64,000 nucleotides of DNA, from contig JAMKCF010000008.1 in the NCBI GenBank assembly GCA_023634235.1, forward strand, positions 3,725,001 through 3,789,000, read 5' to 3'. Shown here piece by piece: positions 1 to 10,040 of this stretch. Below the pieces are notes generated by a model. It saw nothing but the letters and a program-made list of their open reading frames with translations. It had not been told where the DNA came from and made no database searches. A program made the position numbers and the translations under genes. The DNA comes from Pisaster brevispinus (taxonomy: Eukaryota; Echinodermata; Asteroidea; Forcipulatida; Asteriidae). Position 1 is the first letter of the stretch; each line of letters begins with the position of its first letter.

Positions 1-1571
1 TTAATATCTTCAGCTATGAATGCAACAACCATCCTGTGAATATCAAAAAGGGGCACTCAGCATAAATATTAAAAATGTTGAAATCGTCGCTCACCCAGTA
101 GGCCTAATCGTGTGGTTTTATCAGTTTTTGTTTTGTCTTTTTCTTTGCATAAAGTTACCAAAGTAGCACAACAGCATGGAGCTGCCAAATTTGCATCCTG
201 CAATCAGGGAGATTTTGTAGAACAATCAGGAGGAAAGATAATATCTAGAATTACATTCAACATGAAGGGAAAAAGTTTCCATAATCAGAGAAATTTTCAA
301 ATTAGTTCATCAGAACATGGAGCATTCTGCAAAATGAGGGAGAGTTGGCAGTAGTAGCAATTAAGCAATGCAGTAAAACAAACCGTGACGTCACCAGTAC
401 AGGGGTCTGTTCAGCCCACGTCATGGTCTATACCTTTCAACGATCGGTGGTCTTGATTCTAAAATGAACTTAAACTATAGTTTAGGATTTTAAATAAGAT
501 AGTATCACTGCGTTACTTACCAACCAAGAAATAAATTAATAATTTTGAAAATTGCCATGGCCAGCTTGCTGAACTCGAAGTCTGCCCTGTAGCTGAGAGA
601 GTGGTGCCAAACATCGGTCTTACCTATAAATTGTAAACGTCAATAAATGGCAAGTCCATACGTGTTGGAATTCGTATCCTAAGCTAGTAGACTTTTTTTT
701 AATTGAACCCCTTTGCCAGTTTCTTTACTTCGTGAATAAAAACCAAATGTTAAGCTCTAACAAAATAGTAATAAACAAACAAAAAACGGAAAGAAAAACG
801 ACATGTTCCTGGAAGTGTCAAAACGTGTATTATTTTTAGTTTAACAGTGCTTAACTACGGTACTGGTATGCGGCCTTGGTGGCCTAGCTCTATGGTGTGT
901 GGTACTTAGTATATAAACTTCTATTTCGGGACCGGCAGCCAGACCGAAGGGGTTATTTTTTACAAGCCAGAGGGTTAAGTATGGCGCTCGTGCGAGTTTG
1001 TTTATTGATCGTAAACATCTCAAGTGTGATGTTGCTTACGAAAGTGACAAATTCGATGACGTTATTTGCGGGGATATCGCAGAAGTTGCAGGATTTCTGA
1101 AAGCTCTCTGTCTTTAATTATTTGGTTTACTGTGGATTCCATGGTCCTGCCAAAACACGGGATATTTCAGTAGTATATTGTGGTTCACTGATCAGACATG
1201 AAGCTAATATTTTAGCAGTGGTTTTTCTTTTCCTTTTTTATTACAGAGCGGGTATTTCGGGTTTCTTTTCTTCGGCGGTTTCGAATTGAAGTTTTCGGGG
1301 TTTCAGTTTACTTTTTCGAAAACTTCAAATCGAAACTCGAAAACTCCATCTCGTAAACTTGAAGAAGTCAACTCGAAACTCGAAAATTTTAACTCGAAAC
1401 TTGAAATTTCAACTCGAAACACGAAACTTGACAAAACCTAACACTCGTTAATTTCGATGCAAAGCTTGATATATGTGCCTAGTTTACTTGTTTTCCCTCT
1501 ATCTTGAGAGTGGGATGGTAGCTCAACAGTCCGTATGTTGGAGTTAGCGGAAGTGGTTCAGTAAACTTTAC
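1..1571. other. Non-coding stretch, probably intron 3 of the SLC7-like gene
   Basis: No exon was recognised here. The next SLC7 exon would be expected on the minus strand to the left of 1572, and I did not find its usual GGWN-type segment, so the gene probably continues past the window edge. The stretch contains the AACTCGAAA-rich low-complexity block at 1255-1440 and otherwise unremarkable AT-rich sequence. Short open frames at 112-354 and 841-1100 show no domain. Confidence 0.5.
1255..1440. repeat. Degenerate AACTCGAAA-type simple repeat with an inverted start
   Basis: Between about 1310 and 1440 the motif ACTCGAAA recurs many times with small variations. The preceding 55 bases carry the complementary pattern (TTTCGAATTGAAG, TTTTTCGAAAAC), so the block is roughly self-complementary and could fold. 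It lies in the presumed third intron of the SLC7-like gene. Confidence 0.6.
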
Positions 1572-1697
1572 CTTGGGATATGGTAAGGATTGCCCCAGCT
1601 ATAATGAACAGCAAACCAGCAACCTTGACTGCAGTGAAGACCACCTGCAGTCGCAGAGTCCATCGAACACTCATGCAGTTTATGTAGAACAGTCCCA
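1572..1697 (-). CDS. SLC7-like amino acid transporter, exon 3
   Basis: Third coding exon of the minus-strand transporter. The acceptor is TTGTGTCCTTCAG and the donor is CAAG|GTAAAG. The exon starts and ends in phase 1 and is 126 bases long (41 whole codons). The translation contains GLFYINCMSVRWTLRLQ, then a hydrophobic helix VFTAVKVAGLLFIIAGAIL. This matches the family segment of an INC..V.W loop followed by an AGK-type helix, around transmembrane helices 4-5. The A ending exon 2 plus TG opening this exon restores a Met codon without a frame break. The following exon is not in the window. Confidence 0.75.
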
Positions 1698-1840
1698 CTG
1701 AAGGACACAAACATGATAATGATTGAGGGTAGCAAGGTGGTGGAGTTGGGCGGGGTTGTGGTAGGGGGGATTTAATTGCATCAAACCATGGAGGTCTCAC
1801 CTCCATGATTAAACTATAAGTGTATTAAACAGGATTGATA

Positions 1841-2130
1841 GAGCTGACAAAATAATCGCAGACAGTGTTCATGTTTAGTGTGATCAACCATGAAGTAGCA
1901 TACCATGTGAAAAAATGGACTTAATCCGTTGTGTGAGTCAGGAGACAGACTTTATGCATAGTATATTATTTGATTCATAACAATAATGTGCGTCCTGTAT
2001 AAGGTCTCCTTCTTTCCGTCTACCTCTTTAAACCATGTACAATTTTCTGCATGGAAACACAGTGTCCTTAATTTTGGTTGTAACAACCGAAATCGGCTGT
2101 TGCAGATTTTTAAAAATAAAGTTTTTAGAT
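1841..2130. repeat. Interspersed repeat, copy 1 of 3
   Basis: The stretch around GACAGTGTTCATGTTTAGTG, followed by an AATCCGTTGTGTGAGTCAG-like block and a TCCTTAATTTTGGTTG block, recurs in the same orientation at about 47435-47540 and 51604-51770. The order of blocks is kept among copies, so this is a dispersed repeat family. No coding capacity or terminal repeats were recognised. It sits in intron 2 of the SLC7-like gene. Confidence 0.6.
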
Positions 2131-2267
2131 GCAAGTTAAACAGAGATGTTTTTTTATCTTTAATTATAATACCTTTTTAAAAGAGGATAAACAAGCATGA
2201 CTGATTATTATATGACTGTGATCGCTCCTCGTTTGGTCAACGTGGTCCTGTGACACAAAATACTCAC

Positions 2268-2477
2268 TCAGTGTAATTGTAGCGACGATGCGGATGAGAG
2301 CTTTCGGGGTGCCGAGTGAGCTGGTGGGATAAAAGGGCGAGACCAGCAACGAAGCGAAGACGACACCGGCCACGGCCGCTGCACCGGTCCGCCCGACAAC
2401 CAAAGCCATCCACACCTGGATGTAGGCCGCTCGGTCCCCGAGGGGTCGGTAGAAGAAAATCAGTTCACCTCCGGACT
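2268..2477 (-). CDS. SLC7-like amino acid transporter, exon 2
   Basis: Second coding exon, minus strand. The acceptor is TTTCCTCCAAG and the donor is CTGA|GTGAGT. Both junctions are in phase 1 and the length is 210 bases (69 whole codons). With exon 1 it rebuilds FKESGGELIFF, equivalent to the family's PKSGGEY motif at the start of helix 3. It continues through a hydrophobic stretch (VWMALVVGRTGAAAVAGVVF) and LLVSPFYPT, corresponding to the usual YxxxPLFP region. The SGGE motif plus phase agreement with both neighbours makes this a secure exon. Confidence 0.8.
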
Positions 2478-2643
2478 CTTGGAGGAAAGATCATGTTTAA
2501 TACGAAATTATCTCCTCTGATTGGATGAGAAGACAAGCAAATGCAGTTTCGGAATTTCTTGAACTTTTGTAATGATTCAATTTTAGGCATTACTGATAGA
2601 GATAGACGTGTTATTAGTCTGATAGATGAAAGGAAGGTAGTGG

Positions 2644-2849
2644 CAGCGGCGTAACTAAAGGTAATTTTTTTAGGGGGGCACAAGGGGGGGGGGCACCATT
2701 TTTTCTAGGGAGTCCATTTGCACTTTTGTAAAAACTGGATCTTGATCTACGTAATGGCGGGTTCCAAATGGGGGGGGGGATCAGGAAACACTGACATCAA
2801 TTGGGGGGGCACGTGCCCCCGTGCCCCCCCCTCCTTAGTTACACCACTG
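2644..2849. mobile_element. hAT-type MITE with 8-bp target site duplication
   Basis: A 206-bp non-coding element. It opens with CAGCGGCGTAACTAAAGG and closes with CCTTAGTTACACCACTG, imperfect terminal inverted repeats of the CAGNGGCG class. It is flanked on both sides by the identical octamer GGTAGTGG (2636-2643 and 2850-2857). An 8-bp duplication with CAG..CTG termini is the hallmark of hAT superfamily insertions. The interior is rich in G and C runs and pairs imperfectly with itself. It sits in intron 1 of the SLC7-like gene; a sister copy lies at 18727-18964. Confidence 0.88.
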
Positions 2850-3152
2850 GGTAGTGGTAAAGCACTTAAATAGTAAATAATTACATGAAACAACCTCACA
2901 CCCGCCTTCCTTGTTGTAATTTGTGAGTGTCACAAAACCATTTACAATGTATGTCGTTTTGTGCATTTACTGTTATTACTTATTAGGCCTAAATATTATA
3001 ACTTTTATTATTGTCTTTTAGATTTCTGGTGATGGAATTTGAATTTTCAAAGGACAATTCATTGTACATCCCATATTAAATATAAAAGGGAGGACTGTGA
3101 AAAAAACTACTTTTATCAACTTCGTTAGTTCATTGATTTATCAATCTTGTAC

Positions 3153-3561
3153 CTTTGAATGCCGTGATCAAATCAGCATAGCAGAGAGCTGCAATAGTAC
3201 ACAAAGCACCGCATAGGATGATCAGCACCGACGAGGACCACACGGAGGTCGAGTTGGCAATGAAGACAGACGGGGACAGGAAGACGTTCGGGCCGATGGT
3301 CGCCCCGACGATCAGACACACACAGTGGAGGAGTCCCGCGTGTCGCCGCATGTACACCGCATCCTTCGGCAGTGGTTCAGCGAGGTCGCCTTGCTTGGCC
3401 AACACCGGGCAAGGGGAGCCTTTCTCCCCGTCGTGAAGCCGGCCGGCATCCGCCACCAGACAGTTGAGGTCGTTGGTGCTGGTCCCAATGTTATTTCGTT
3501 TAGACCGTCGGAGGCTTGAGCCCCGTGGCTGAAACGAAGTCATCCTTATTTTATCCGGCAT
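3153..3561 (-). CDS. SLC7-like amino acid transporter, first coding exon
   Basis: First coding exon of a heteromeric (LAT / b0,+ type) SLC7 family transporter, which would exchange amino acids across the plasma membrane with an SLC3 partner. The 136 codons hold a hydrophilic N-tail of about 75 residues. Helix 1 then contains LIVGATIGPNVF (residues 83-94), and helix 2 contains LIILCGALCTIAALCYADL, matching the family's LCG..S..GALCYAEL. The donor is AAAG|GTACAAG, leaving phase 1. The start is the first ATG of the open frame; in-frame Met7 is an alternative. The substrate-contact motif, normally GSGIF, reads GPNVF here. The N-tail is long for the family. Exons 2 and 3 follow at lower coordinates; the rest is off the window. 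Confidence 0.78.
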
Positions 3562-4584
3562 TCTTCCTGGAGAGACAATGTCTTCTCGTCACTTTACACA
3601 CAGAAATAACAATTCTCTGACTATTTTAGTCAATGTCTTCTCAGAAGAGGCCAACAGTCGTCATTTCGATAAAATAAAACCTTTTTAATTCGATTCTACC
3701 CAAGTGATGTTTCGTTCGCCCCGACGGCTACGCAACTTATCCTTGCCGCACTTCTTGCTAAATGAAAGTTTGCAAAAACTTGGTTTCAATTTTGAGTCTG
3801 GAATTCCAGAGACTCGACCGAGAACCCGTGACGGAGATAGCAACGCTGCCATGGCAACATCGCAGGTGGTTTTTAACTAATTGTCCCCGGTTCAACAACC
3901 TGCCAGGGGTCGCTCCGCTGGTAAAATCTCCAGTGGCCTATATTTAGTGACCATGGTTGTAGAAATAGGTATTCCGTGATCTGAACATGATGAGGTCAGA
4001 CACCTCTTTTTAAAGACGGTGAGGTCGCGCATATTGCTCCGAAATGCCCAAACGAGCGATATTTTGGCTGTACGGACATCGCAGATTTGTGGGCAGAATA
4101 ACAAGGAATGGCAGCCATTTTGAACATTTTTAAAATTGCTTCTCACCTACAATGTTTTAAAGGACAAATCTGCTATGGCACAATAGCCAAATATCTTTCT
4201 TATAACGAACTCTGACTAGATGCCAAATTCCATGATTGTGTATCATCAAACGCACAGTTACTCAAATATTTCCCCTATCTGCCCAACATACAAGCATTTG
4301 TAACAAACCGAGTTATATCAAACCAATGCAACTGTTCGAGAAAATCATTCACACAAATGCTGCATTTTTGTGTATTTATTTATTTTATGAGTAGTGTTTA
4401 AGAAAAATTCCCCCATCTCCACGGTAATGCGGTTCCTATTGTGTTTATTCAAATATTTGCAAGCGAACTTTAACTTTGACATGTTCCACCATGGTTTACC
4501 CAGTTGTCGTGCCAACCATACGAAGATCGTTCCGTCCCGGACGTCCACCATCCGGTTAGGCAGTTTCGTTTCAGGACCGTAAGT

Positions 4585-4820
4585 CCACTAGAAACATTGG
4601 ACTTGTAACTAGTGTGGGGGTTGCCCTTGAGGAAAGGAAGGTGGGGATTGCTTTGGGGTAAAAAGGTCAAAGGTCAAGATCGCGGTGTTGGGTCAAAGCT
4701 AAATGGTTTCCGGACCGTTCCTATTTAGCAGTGACATTTGGGCTTGTAACTTGGGTGAGGGAGGGGGTCGCCCTTGAGGAAAGGAAAGTTGGCATTTCTT
4801 TTGAGTTCAAAGGTCGTTTT
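4585..4820. repeat. Diverged direct duplication
   Basis: The stretch from about 4590 (GGACTTGTAACTAGTG, then CCCTTGAGGAAAGGAA) recurs from about 4738 (GGGCTTGTAACTTGGG, then CCCTTGAGGAAAGGAA). Unit spacing is about 150 bp. The associated AAAGGTCAAAGGTCA pattern is partly echoed at 60831-60843, suggesting a dispersed family. Confidence 0.55.
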
Positions 4821-5484
4821 TACATGTTTTCTGCATCATAACCATAGCTATAAGGCAGCTTGAGATTGTTTCAGCTAGCTAGGTTTTCCAAGGGGCCGAG
4901 GGGTTTCAAAAGTACTACTGTTATTTGTGAAACTACAAAAGCTGATAGGTAAATCTGTACACATGTACAAATGTCCCCCAAATACTTCGGCTTTTGAAAG
5001 TTTGCAATTCATGCACTACATTCTGCAGCGGAGTAGCACTAGCTTGTAGTTTGGTTCTGTTGTTTTGTGCTTCACGGTGAGTCGAGAATCACTGTTTACA
5101 CAGTTATGACAAAAAAAATCACTGCGCGCCAGTTCTGTATTGAGCGCAAACTCCGAGTACAGAATCTACTATTTGACAATTGGAGTTGGTGTGACGAAGT
5201 TGGCTGGCGAGTGTTTTCGACCCCCCTGATTGGAAATTGTAAAACAAATCTCCACAACGTATTGCTTTCTCCGCTCAGGGTTTACAGGATCTCACCAACC
5301 AGTTTGATCCATTATGGCGGCTAGTTTCCAATTGACGGTGACGAGCGTCGTGGGGTCGATCATATTAGTGTTAACAGAACAGACCTTGGCTTGTCGGCGA
5401 GGGGAACCACGGAGCGATCTGAGCGGAAGACTCGCACTGGTTGAAGGTAGGCTACTATCCAATCAATGTTTTTAATAAATGTTA

Positions 5485-5605
5485 AATTTGCGAGTCGGTG
5501 ATAACTAATATTACAGAAGGCAAAGATCGTGGGTTCGAATCCCACCCGAGTAATATTTTGCACAGGAGTCGGGGAAGTACCGAGTATACAGTGCTTCACA
5601 CACAT
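5485..5605 (+). mobile_element. tRNA-derived SINE fragment
   Basis: The core GTGGGTTCGAATCCCACCCG (5529-5548) is a pol III B-box with T-arm symmetry. It is preceded by a degenerate A-box-like region and followed by a non-tRNA tail (CACAGGAGTCGGGGAAGTAC and onward). No full cloverleaf can be drawn, so a tRNA gene is unlikely and a truncated tRNA-derived SINE is the better reading. Confidence 0.55.
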
Positions 5606-6119
5606 CGTTATCAATCAAATAATACCAACTATTATTGTTCATAAATATGCACATAACGATTCACGTTGGGACCTGCCATTTTTCTTCTTCGATCTGTGCT
5701 TTTTTCTCGAGCATAATTTTATACACAGTAGGCCTACTTCCTTTTTTTAAAAACAATTATTCAACATTTATTCCCTGGGCTTTTGGTTTGTTGAAGTACT
5801 TCAACAAAACCACAATGAGTTAAAGTTTCATGGCCCGATTTTCGCCGTTTTTGTGTGTGTGATTTTTTAGATTTTTTATCTGAAAGAATTATGACAGATG
5901 ATGCTATCTGTCTCTATTTTAATGTTCTCTTTATGCGCTTAGAGGCTTTTGCATTAGGCGCTTTACAAATGTCTTTATTATTATTATTATTATTATTAAA
6001 AAAACCTAAAAAAACCAAAAAAAAACCCAAAAACCTATACGTCACGACCCTGTTAATTCAATCTCTCTTCCAAACTAGAACAGCGAAGCTGCCATGGCGA
6101 GCTGCCGGTCGCCAGATAG

Positions 6120-6355
6120 AAGATCAATGACTAATTGCAATAAGGAGTTATGACCATTTAAGGTTTTCATTGTTTTAGCTCATTCAACTGGAACCAGTGA
6201 TAAACTCTTTGAGCTGTATCTTTTCATATGAATCTACATGTAAGAAGCAATGTTTGATTCAAGTTTCAAGTCAGTACATCATTGCAATAAGGAGTTATGA
6301 CCGTTTAAGTTTTTAATTGTTTTAGCTCATTTAACCGGAACCGATTTTATGCTCA
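6120..6355. repeat. Two-copy repeat, about 165-bp spacing
   Basis: TTGCAATAAGGAGTTATGAC followed by an ATTGTTTTAGCTCATT block appears at about 6135 and again at about 6283. Between them is unique sequence. A shorter tandem (AACTTTAACATTTTTTTTAT, nearly three copies) follows at 6470-6545. Confidence 0.6.
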
Positions 6356-6678
6356 GCCTGTCTGTTGTCAATTGTAAGTCAAAGTTACAACTTAACTTAG
6401 TTCAAAACTTTAAAATTTTAGTTTGAGTTTGGTTCCTTAAAATCCAGAGGTCAATAATTAAACCTGAAAAAAAAAACTTTAACATTTTTTTTATTCCCAA
6501 AACTTTAACATTTTTTTTATTCCCAAAACTTCAACATTATTGGAAAACATAGTTGAAAAAAAAAAAAAAAAGACTGACAATTATATATAACAATCTCACT
6601 TGGGCTTGTACATACCATAAAACAACTCAACTCAAAGACTGATACTTAAACAAAAACTCTAACATTTCCACTGAACGC

Positions 6679-6741
6679 GGACGGCCGGACATACGGCCGG
6701 ACGGACGGACGGACGGACGGACGGACGGACAGACGGGACGG
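6679..6741. repeat. GGAC tetranucleotide microsatellite
   Basis: A run of GGAC units, slightly interrupted at both ends (GGCCGGACATACGGCC at the left, GGACAGACGGGACGG at the right). Confidence 0.9.
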
Positions 6742-6859
6742 AAATTGTCATTACATAGGCTCACTCTGCTTCGCAGCTCGCCAAAAAACATTTATGTAAC
6801 CGAGCGGACAGGAGACAATAAAACATTCTGGAGTCTTGTTTTATGTCTGGTTAACAGTA

Positions 6860-6865
6860 TTTATT
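6860..6865 (-). promoter_or_regulatory. Poly(A) signal AATAAA
   Basis: AATAAA on the minus strand, 80 bases downstream of the stop codon of the putative small gene. The distance suits a short 3' UTR. Confidence 0.5.
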
Positions 6866-6944
6866 AGAACTCAAAAATAATATACATTCAAGTTACTACC
6901 TCCAGTTTTCAATTCCAATTCAATTGTAAGTAAATTCGTTTGTT

Positions 6945-6991
6945 TTAAGGTGACTTGAGAAGGATATCAAACAAGGCTACCAAAAAGTGGG
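6945..6991 (-). CDS. Putative micropeptide gene, last coding exon
   Basis: The acceptor is TTTATTTTTGTACGCAG on the minus strand. The exon supplies the last 14 codons (HFLVALFDILLKSP) plus TAA. Its first two bases complete the codon left open by the exon at 7349-7427 (G|CC, Ala). The segment is hydrophobic, and an AATAAA follows 80 bases beyond the stop. No family is recognised. Confidence 0.35.
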
Positions 6992-7348
6992 CTGCGTACA
7001 AAAATAAACAAATTTTAGATTAGCTATAACATTTAATAAATACATCTTAACCACACTAATCTTGGCCAAGTTGCAAGACTGACATAATAAGAGTTATAAT
7101 CAACCAATTTAATCCGTTCATAATTCAAGACGTGATTGTTTAAAAGTTCATCATTAGAATGTTCTGCTCAAATTTGACGAGCGACATGGATAAATCACAG
7201 AAATACACTCTGAAGAAAACAGGCTGTTCTACTTCAATGTGAAGTACACTGACTTTAAGAATGATGCCCAATAATTATTATCGACTGTAGTGGGGAAATC
7301 CACATAAAAGAATTGCTTACGAATTCAATAACTTGAACTTTATCGTAC

Positions 7349-7427
7349 CTGAGAAATGATAGAGTTCCGTGGGAATAAGTCCAGCAACAGTTACTGTTGC
7401 GACCATGGCCGGCCCAAGTTTGGACAA
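7349..7427 (-). CDS. Putative micropeptide gene, exon with start codon
   Basis: A 79-bp exon candidate on the minus strand, with acceptor TTTATTCCAG and donor TCAG|GTACGA. The first in-frame ATG is at 7406 in a strong Kozak setting (GGCCGGCCATGG). It opens MVATVTVAGLIPTELYHFS and splices in phase 1 to 6945-6991, giving a 34-residue product with two hydrophobic stretches. Reading upstream in frame through the likely non-coding first exon meets a stop with no earlier ATG. Such a product would fit a membrane micropeptide, but I know no matching family. Only splice signals, Kozak context and a poly(A) site support it. Confidence 0.35.
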
Positions 7428-7795
7428 CTGGAATAAATTATGAAAGATGCCAATAAATACACGAATACTTAAAAACATGGACATGATCGAAAGTGCTAAT
7501 TTCTGTTCGACCGCGTCGAACCTCTAATTATAAATTCTTCCTTAGAGTCGTTATTATAATACATTTCAAAAAGGTTTCCTAAATTTTATACGCTGAGAAT
7601 TGAATGTGTTTAGCGACAGAGAACATCCAGAATCGAACTATCCTAACATACATTTAGCAAATTTTTACCGCGATAATGCAATAGGTCCAACTCAATTAAA
7701 CATGTACTAGGTATCGAAATTCGGGTTTAACATATCGAAATTACATGCGAATATCACAATGTACAGCAACAAGTAACGTTCTACGGAACTCACCG

Positions 7796-7950
7796 AGATA
7801 TTCTTCTGTTTATCAGGTGGATGGTAAGTGTATATCGCCAACAATCATAAATAATAGAAGGAAATTTAATGCGGCTGAACTTAGGAAACGGAGGGAAAAC
7901 CAAGAATGAACAGCGCTCTACAGTGAGACCCTTCTCCCCGGTGGCAAGTG
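7796..7950 (-). other. Possible 5' non-coding exon of the micropeptide gene
   Basis: The minus strand has a good donor (ATCTCG|GTGAGT), with the last exon base near 7796. The right-hand (5') limit is not defined by sequence. The segment holds a short upstream frame starting MIVGDIHL that ends after 11 residues. This is inferred only because it would supply a leader to the exon at 7349-7427. Confidence 0.25.
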
Positions 7951-8223
7951 CAGGAAATGACTTCTTTGCAAAACTCGCTGTAACGCTTGCATGAGTAATG
8001 GAATTTTACTTATTTGCCAAGTCTCTCTAATTCACAAATAAAGGAATGCCCGGGGTGGGGCACTGGACATTTTGCATTCCAATTGGAATTGTCTCTATTA
8101 AGTAAGTTATCAAATGAATTTGCAGAATGTGAAGTCGGTTGGTTACACATATAAAAAAAAAAATAGTTTGCAAGATCATCATTCTTTGAATACAATATTC
8201 ATTTGTATGCAATATCCTCACAG

Positions 8224-8425
8224 AAATGTTGATTTCGCCATCCGACGGTTCGTGCCTAACTGCGGAAAGCGGCACGGACCAATACGGTAAGATCCTCGCG
8301 TCGCATGATGACAGCAAGTCACGCGACATCTTCAACGTCACTATTTCCTGTGTACACGTCATCAGCGCGAAACCCCCATTCCAAAGGGTGATGCTCGATT
8401 TCAGATGGTTCGACGTGTCTCGGAG
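8224..8425 (+). CDS. CUB-LDLa transmembrane receptor, first half of CUB domain
   Basis: The acceptor is ATCCTCACAG and the donor is CGGAG|GTAAGA. Entry is in phase 1 and exit in phase 2. The exon encodes about 67 residues with the first two CUB cysteines (SCLTAES... and ISCVHV) and ends in LDFRWFDVSRR, resembling the hydrophobic beta-strand pattern of CUB domains. Because entry is in phase 1, an upstream exon carrying the signal peptide must exist. I could not identify it. The ATG at 8226 lies inside the exon and need not be the start. Confidence 0.65.
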
Positions 8426-8793
8426 GTAAGACTACGATCTTTATAATTATCGTCTGCTCGTGTCCGGTCTCACAGTTACATTAATGAGTATCGGTGAACA
8501 ATAGTTAGAAAAGGAGAGTTTTACCAGTGTTGAGGAGCTGGATTGGGATGTTGGCATTTGACACTGCCGAAAACCCCGCTGTTCTGTGTGAGTGTTTAAT
8601 TAACATATTTTACTTGACACCCCCCCCCCCCCCGCAGTTCTTTTGGGACTTAGTTTTGGATTATGGTGACTTAGACTCGAAGTGTGAAATATTTGTTTCT
8701 GATGCACCCATAAGTGTGGACGACTTGGTCCATTTTAAATTGAGAAAACGCAAAATTGTCAAGCTATTCTCCCGAGATTCAGCCAAAACCATG

Positions 8794-8992
8794 GAAAGGC
8801 CCAATTTCATAGAGCTGCTAAAGCACAGAAAATTAGCTAAGCAAAATTAGGATTCACATAATATAAGTTTACCAGCCAAAGAACTACCATGTCACTTGTA
8901 CAATTTGTGGCTGGTTACCTGCTTATTTCTACTCAGCAGAAAATTGTTATGCAATAGTTTCTGCTTTTAAGCAACTCTGTGAAATTTGGCAC
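8794..8992. repeat. Palindromic GGCCCAATTTCATAGAGC repeat
   Basis: It begins GGCCCAATTTCATAGAGCTG and ends with a complementary TGTGAAATTTGGC. The middle carries the family's GCTGGTTACCTGCTT and CTCAGCAGAAA words. It belongs to the dispersed imperfect-palindrome family listed elsewhere and sits in an intron of the CUB gene, where it makes a spurious open frame (8527-8850). Confidence 0.65.
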
Positions 8993-9007
8993 TCGTCCTT
9001 ACGACAG

Positions 9008-9219
9008 GTACATTGCGGATCCATTGTGTGAGCACGCTGGCGTGACAGTCTACGACGGTCCGGACCTGATGACGTCACCAATACTACTGAACGCAACGTG
9101 CGGCAGCCAGCGGCCGGAGTTGTTAACTACCAGCCAATCATCGCTCAGTATGGAGATTTATGCAAGCGGTAATCTGAGTGTGGTGGACTTCATGGCAGTG
9201 TACAGTTCGTTTAGTGACG
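9008..9219 (+). CDS. CUB-LDLa transmembrane receptor, second half of CUB domain
   Basis: The acceptor is CTTACGACAG and the donor is GACG|GTAAGG. Phase 2 in and phase 1 out, 212 bases, restoring Arg at the junction with the previous exon. It holds the third and fourth CUB cysteines (PLCEHAG and NATCGSQ). VTVYDGPD between them matches the conserved CUB pattern of L.VYDG, and FMAVYSSF closes the domain, equivalent to the usual GF.A.Y. The CUB domain is extracellular and binds proteins or carbohydrate; the ligand cannot be deduced. Confidence 0.75.
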
Positions 9220-9550
9220 GTAAGGATGTCATGTCTCCAAATGACGTCATCATTGGGTCTTAGGACTAGATATTTTTGTTTAAAGCAAAATTCTTGCAAG
9301 AGGAGCGAGAAAACAGGGAAAAAAGAACAACATGCAAATAAGTAAGTTTTAACCCCCGTATCAACACACCCCAGTTTTTGTATTAAACAAGCCATCTGGT
9401 GTTTAGGGGCCGGTAAAAGGTTTTTAAAATGGACAGAACCTGTTTAGGGTTCGATGAGAGTTGATGTGCAAGACGACTCTCTTAGACATCTATAGCTGTA
9501 TTTAAAAGGATTTACTTGCGTTTTTCTTCTTCTCCCTTTTCTCACGCTAG

Positions 9551-9715
9551 AACAATTCTGCAATAGTACGGACGAGTCGGAGCCACGCCTCGTTTGTTTA
9601 TCGACCAATCGGTGTATCCCCAAGGCGTTGTCATGTGACCGACAGGGCGTGTCTAACTGCGGGGACGAAGACTACAGTGACCAACTCAATGAGCTGTCGC
9701 CCTCGTTCTGCTCAG
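9551..9715 (+). CDS. CUB-LDLa transmembrane receptor, LDL-receptor class A domain
   Basis: The acceptor is CTCACGCTAG and the donor is CTCAG|GTTAGA. Phase 1 at both ends, 165 bases. The translation has the six cysteines of an LDLa module: QFC, LVC, NRC, LSC, SNC and SFC. It also has the calcium-binding acidic cluster CGDEDYSD, so the module should be fold-competent. The order CUB, LDLa, membrane helix recalls the end of the ectodomain of NETO-type proteins and other CUB/LDLa receptors, but only one CUB is visible here. Confidence 0.8.
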
Positions 9716-10040
9716 GTTAGATTCAAATGGGTCCCTTCTCAAAAATATTCCTTCTCACCTATAAATAGCTTATTGTAACTATGTTTTGTTTTAAAAGGGG
9801 GAACAAAGCCTTCTCTAGTCAGACTCATGCGACTGAGCATAGTCACGAGTAGTTTAGGGTTATTCTTTTCACATGTAAAAATGTTATTTAGATATTAACA
9901 AAATTGAAAAAGTTTTTGAGCTAAAATATCCGATCAGGGAATTTTCATCCTGTATCACTTTGCACACTACCTGAGAAAGAGGTTGTTCAGACTTGAATTT
10001 TAATCAATGGCTCGTTTCTGTGTTTTGTTTTTACTTCCAG

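Larger units (their letters stand above)
3562..6840. other. Intergenic, repeat-bearing stretch upstream of the SLC7-like gene
   Basis: No supported gene was found between the SLC7-like start codon and the poly(A) end of the small minus-strand gene. It contains a local duplication (4585-4820), a tRNA-promoter-bearing SINE fragment (about 5485-5605), a TTA run at 5973-5997, a two-copy repeat (6120-6355) and a GGAC microsatellite. Minus-strand frames at 4345-4670 are open but show no firm family match. Confidence 0.5.

Noticed and set aside
4345..4670. Minus-strand frame with VRDGTIFVWLARQLGKPWW
   Set aside because: Looks somewhat protein-like, but no family could be named and the neighbouring frame is equally open. 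Left as a possible relic only.
5485..5605. tRNA gene at the GGTTCGAATCC motif
   Set aside because: Only the T-arm is convincing; no cloverleaf could be drawn.
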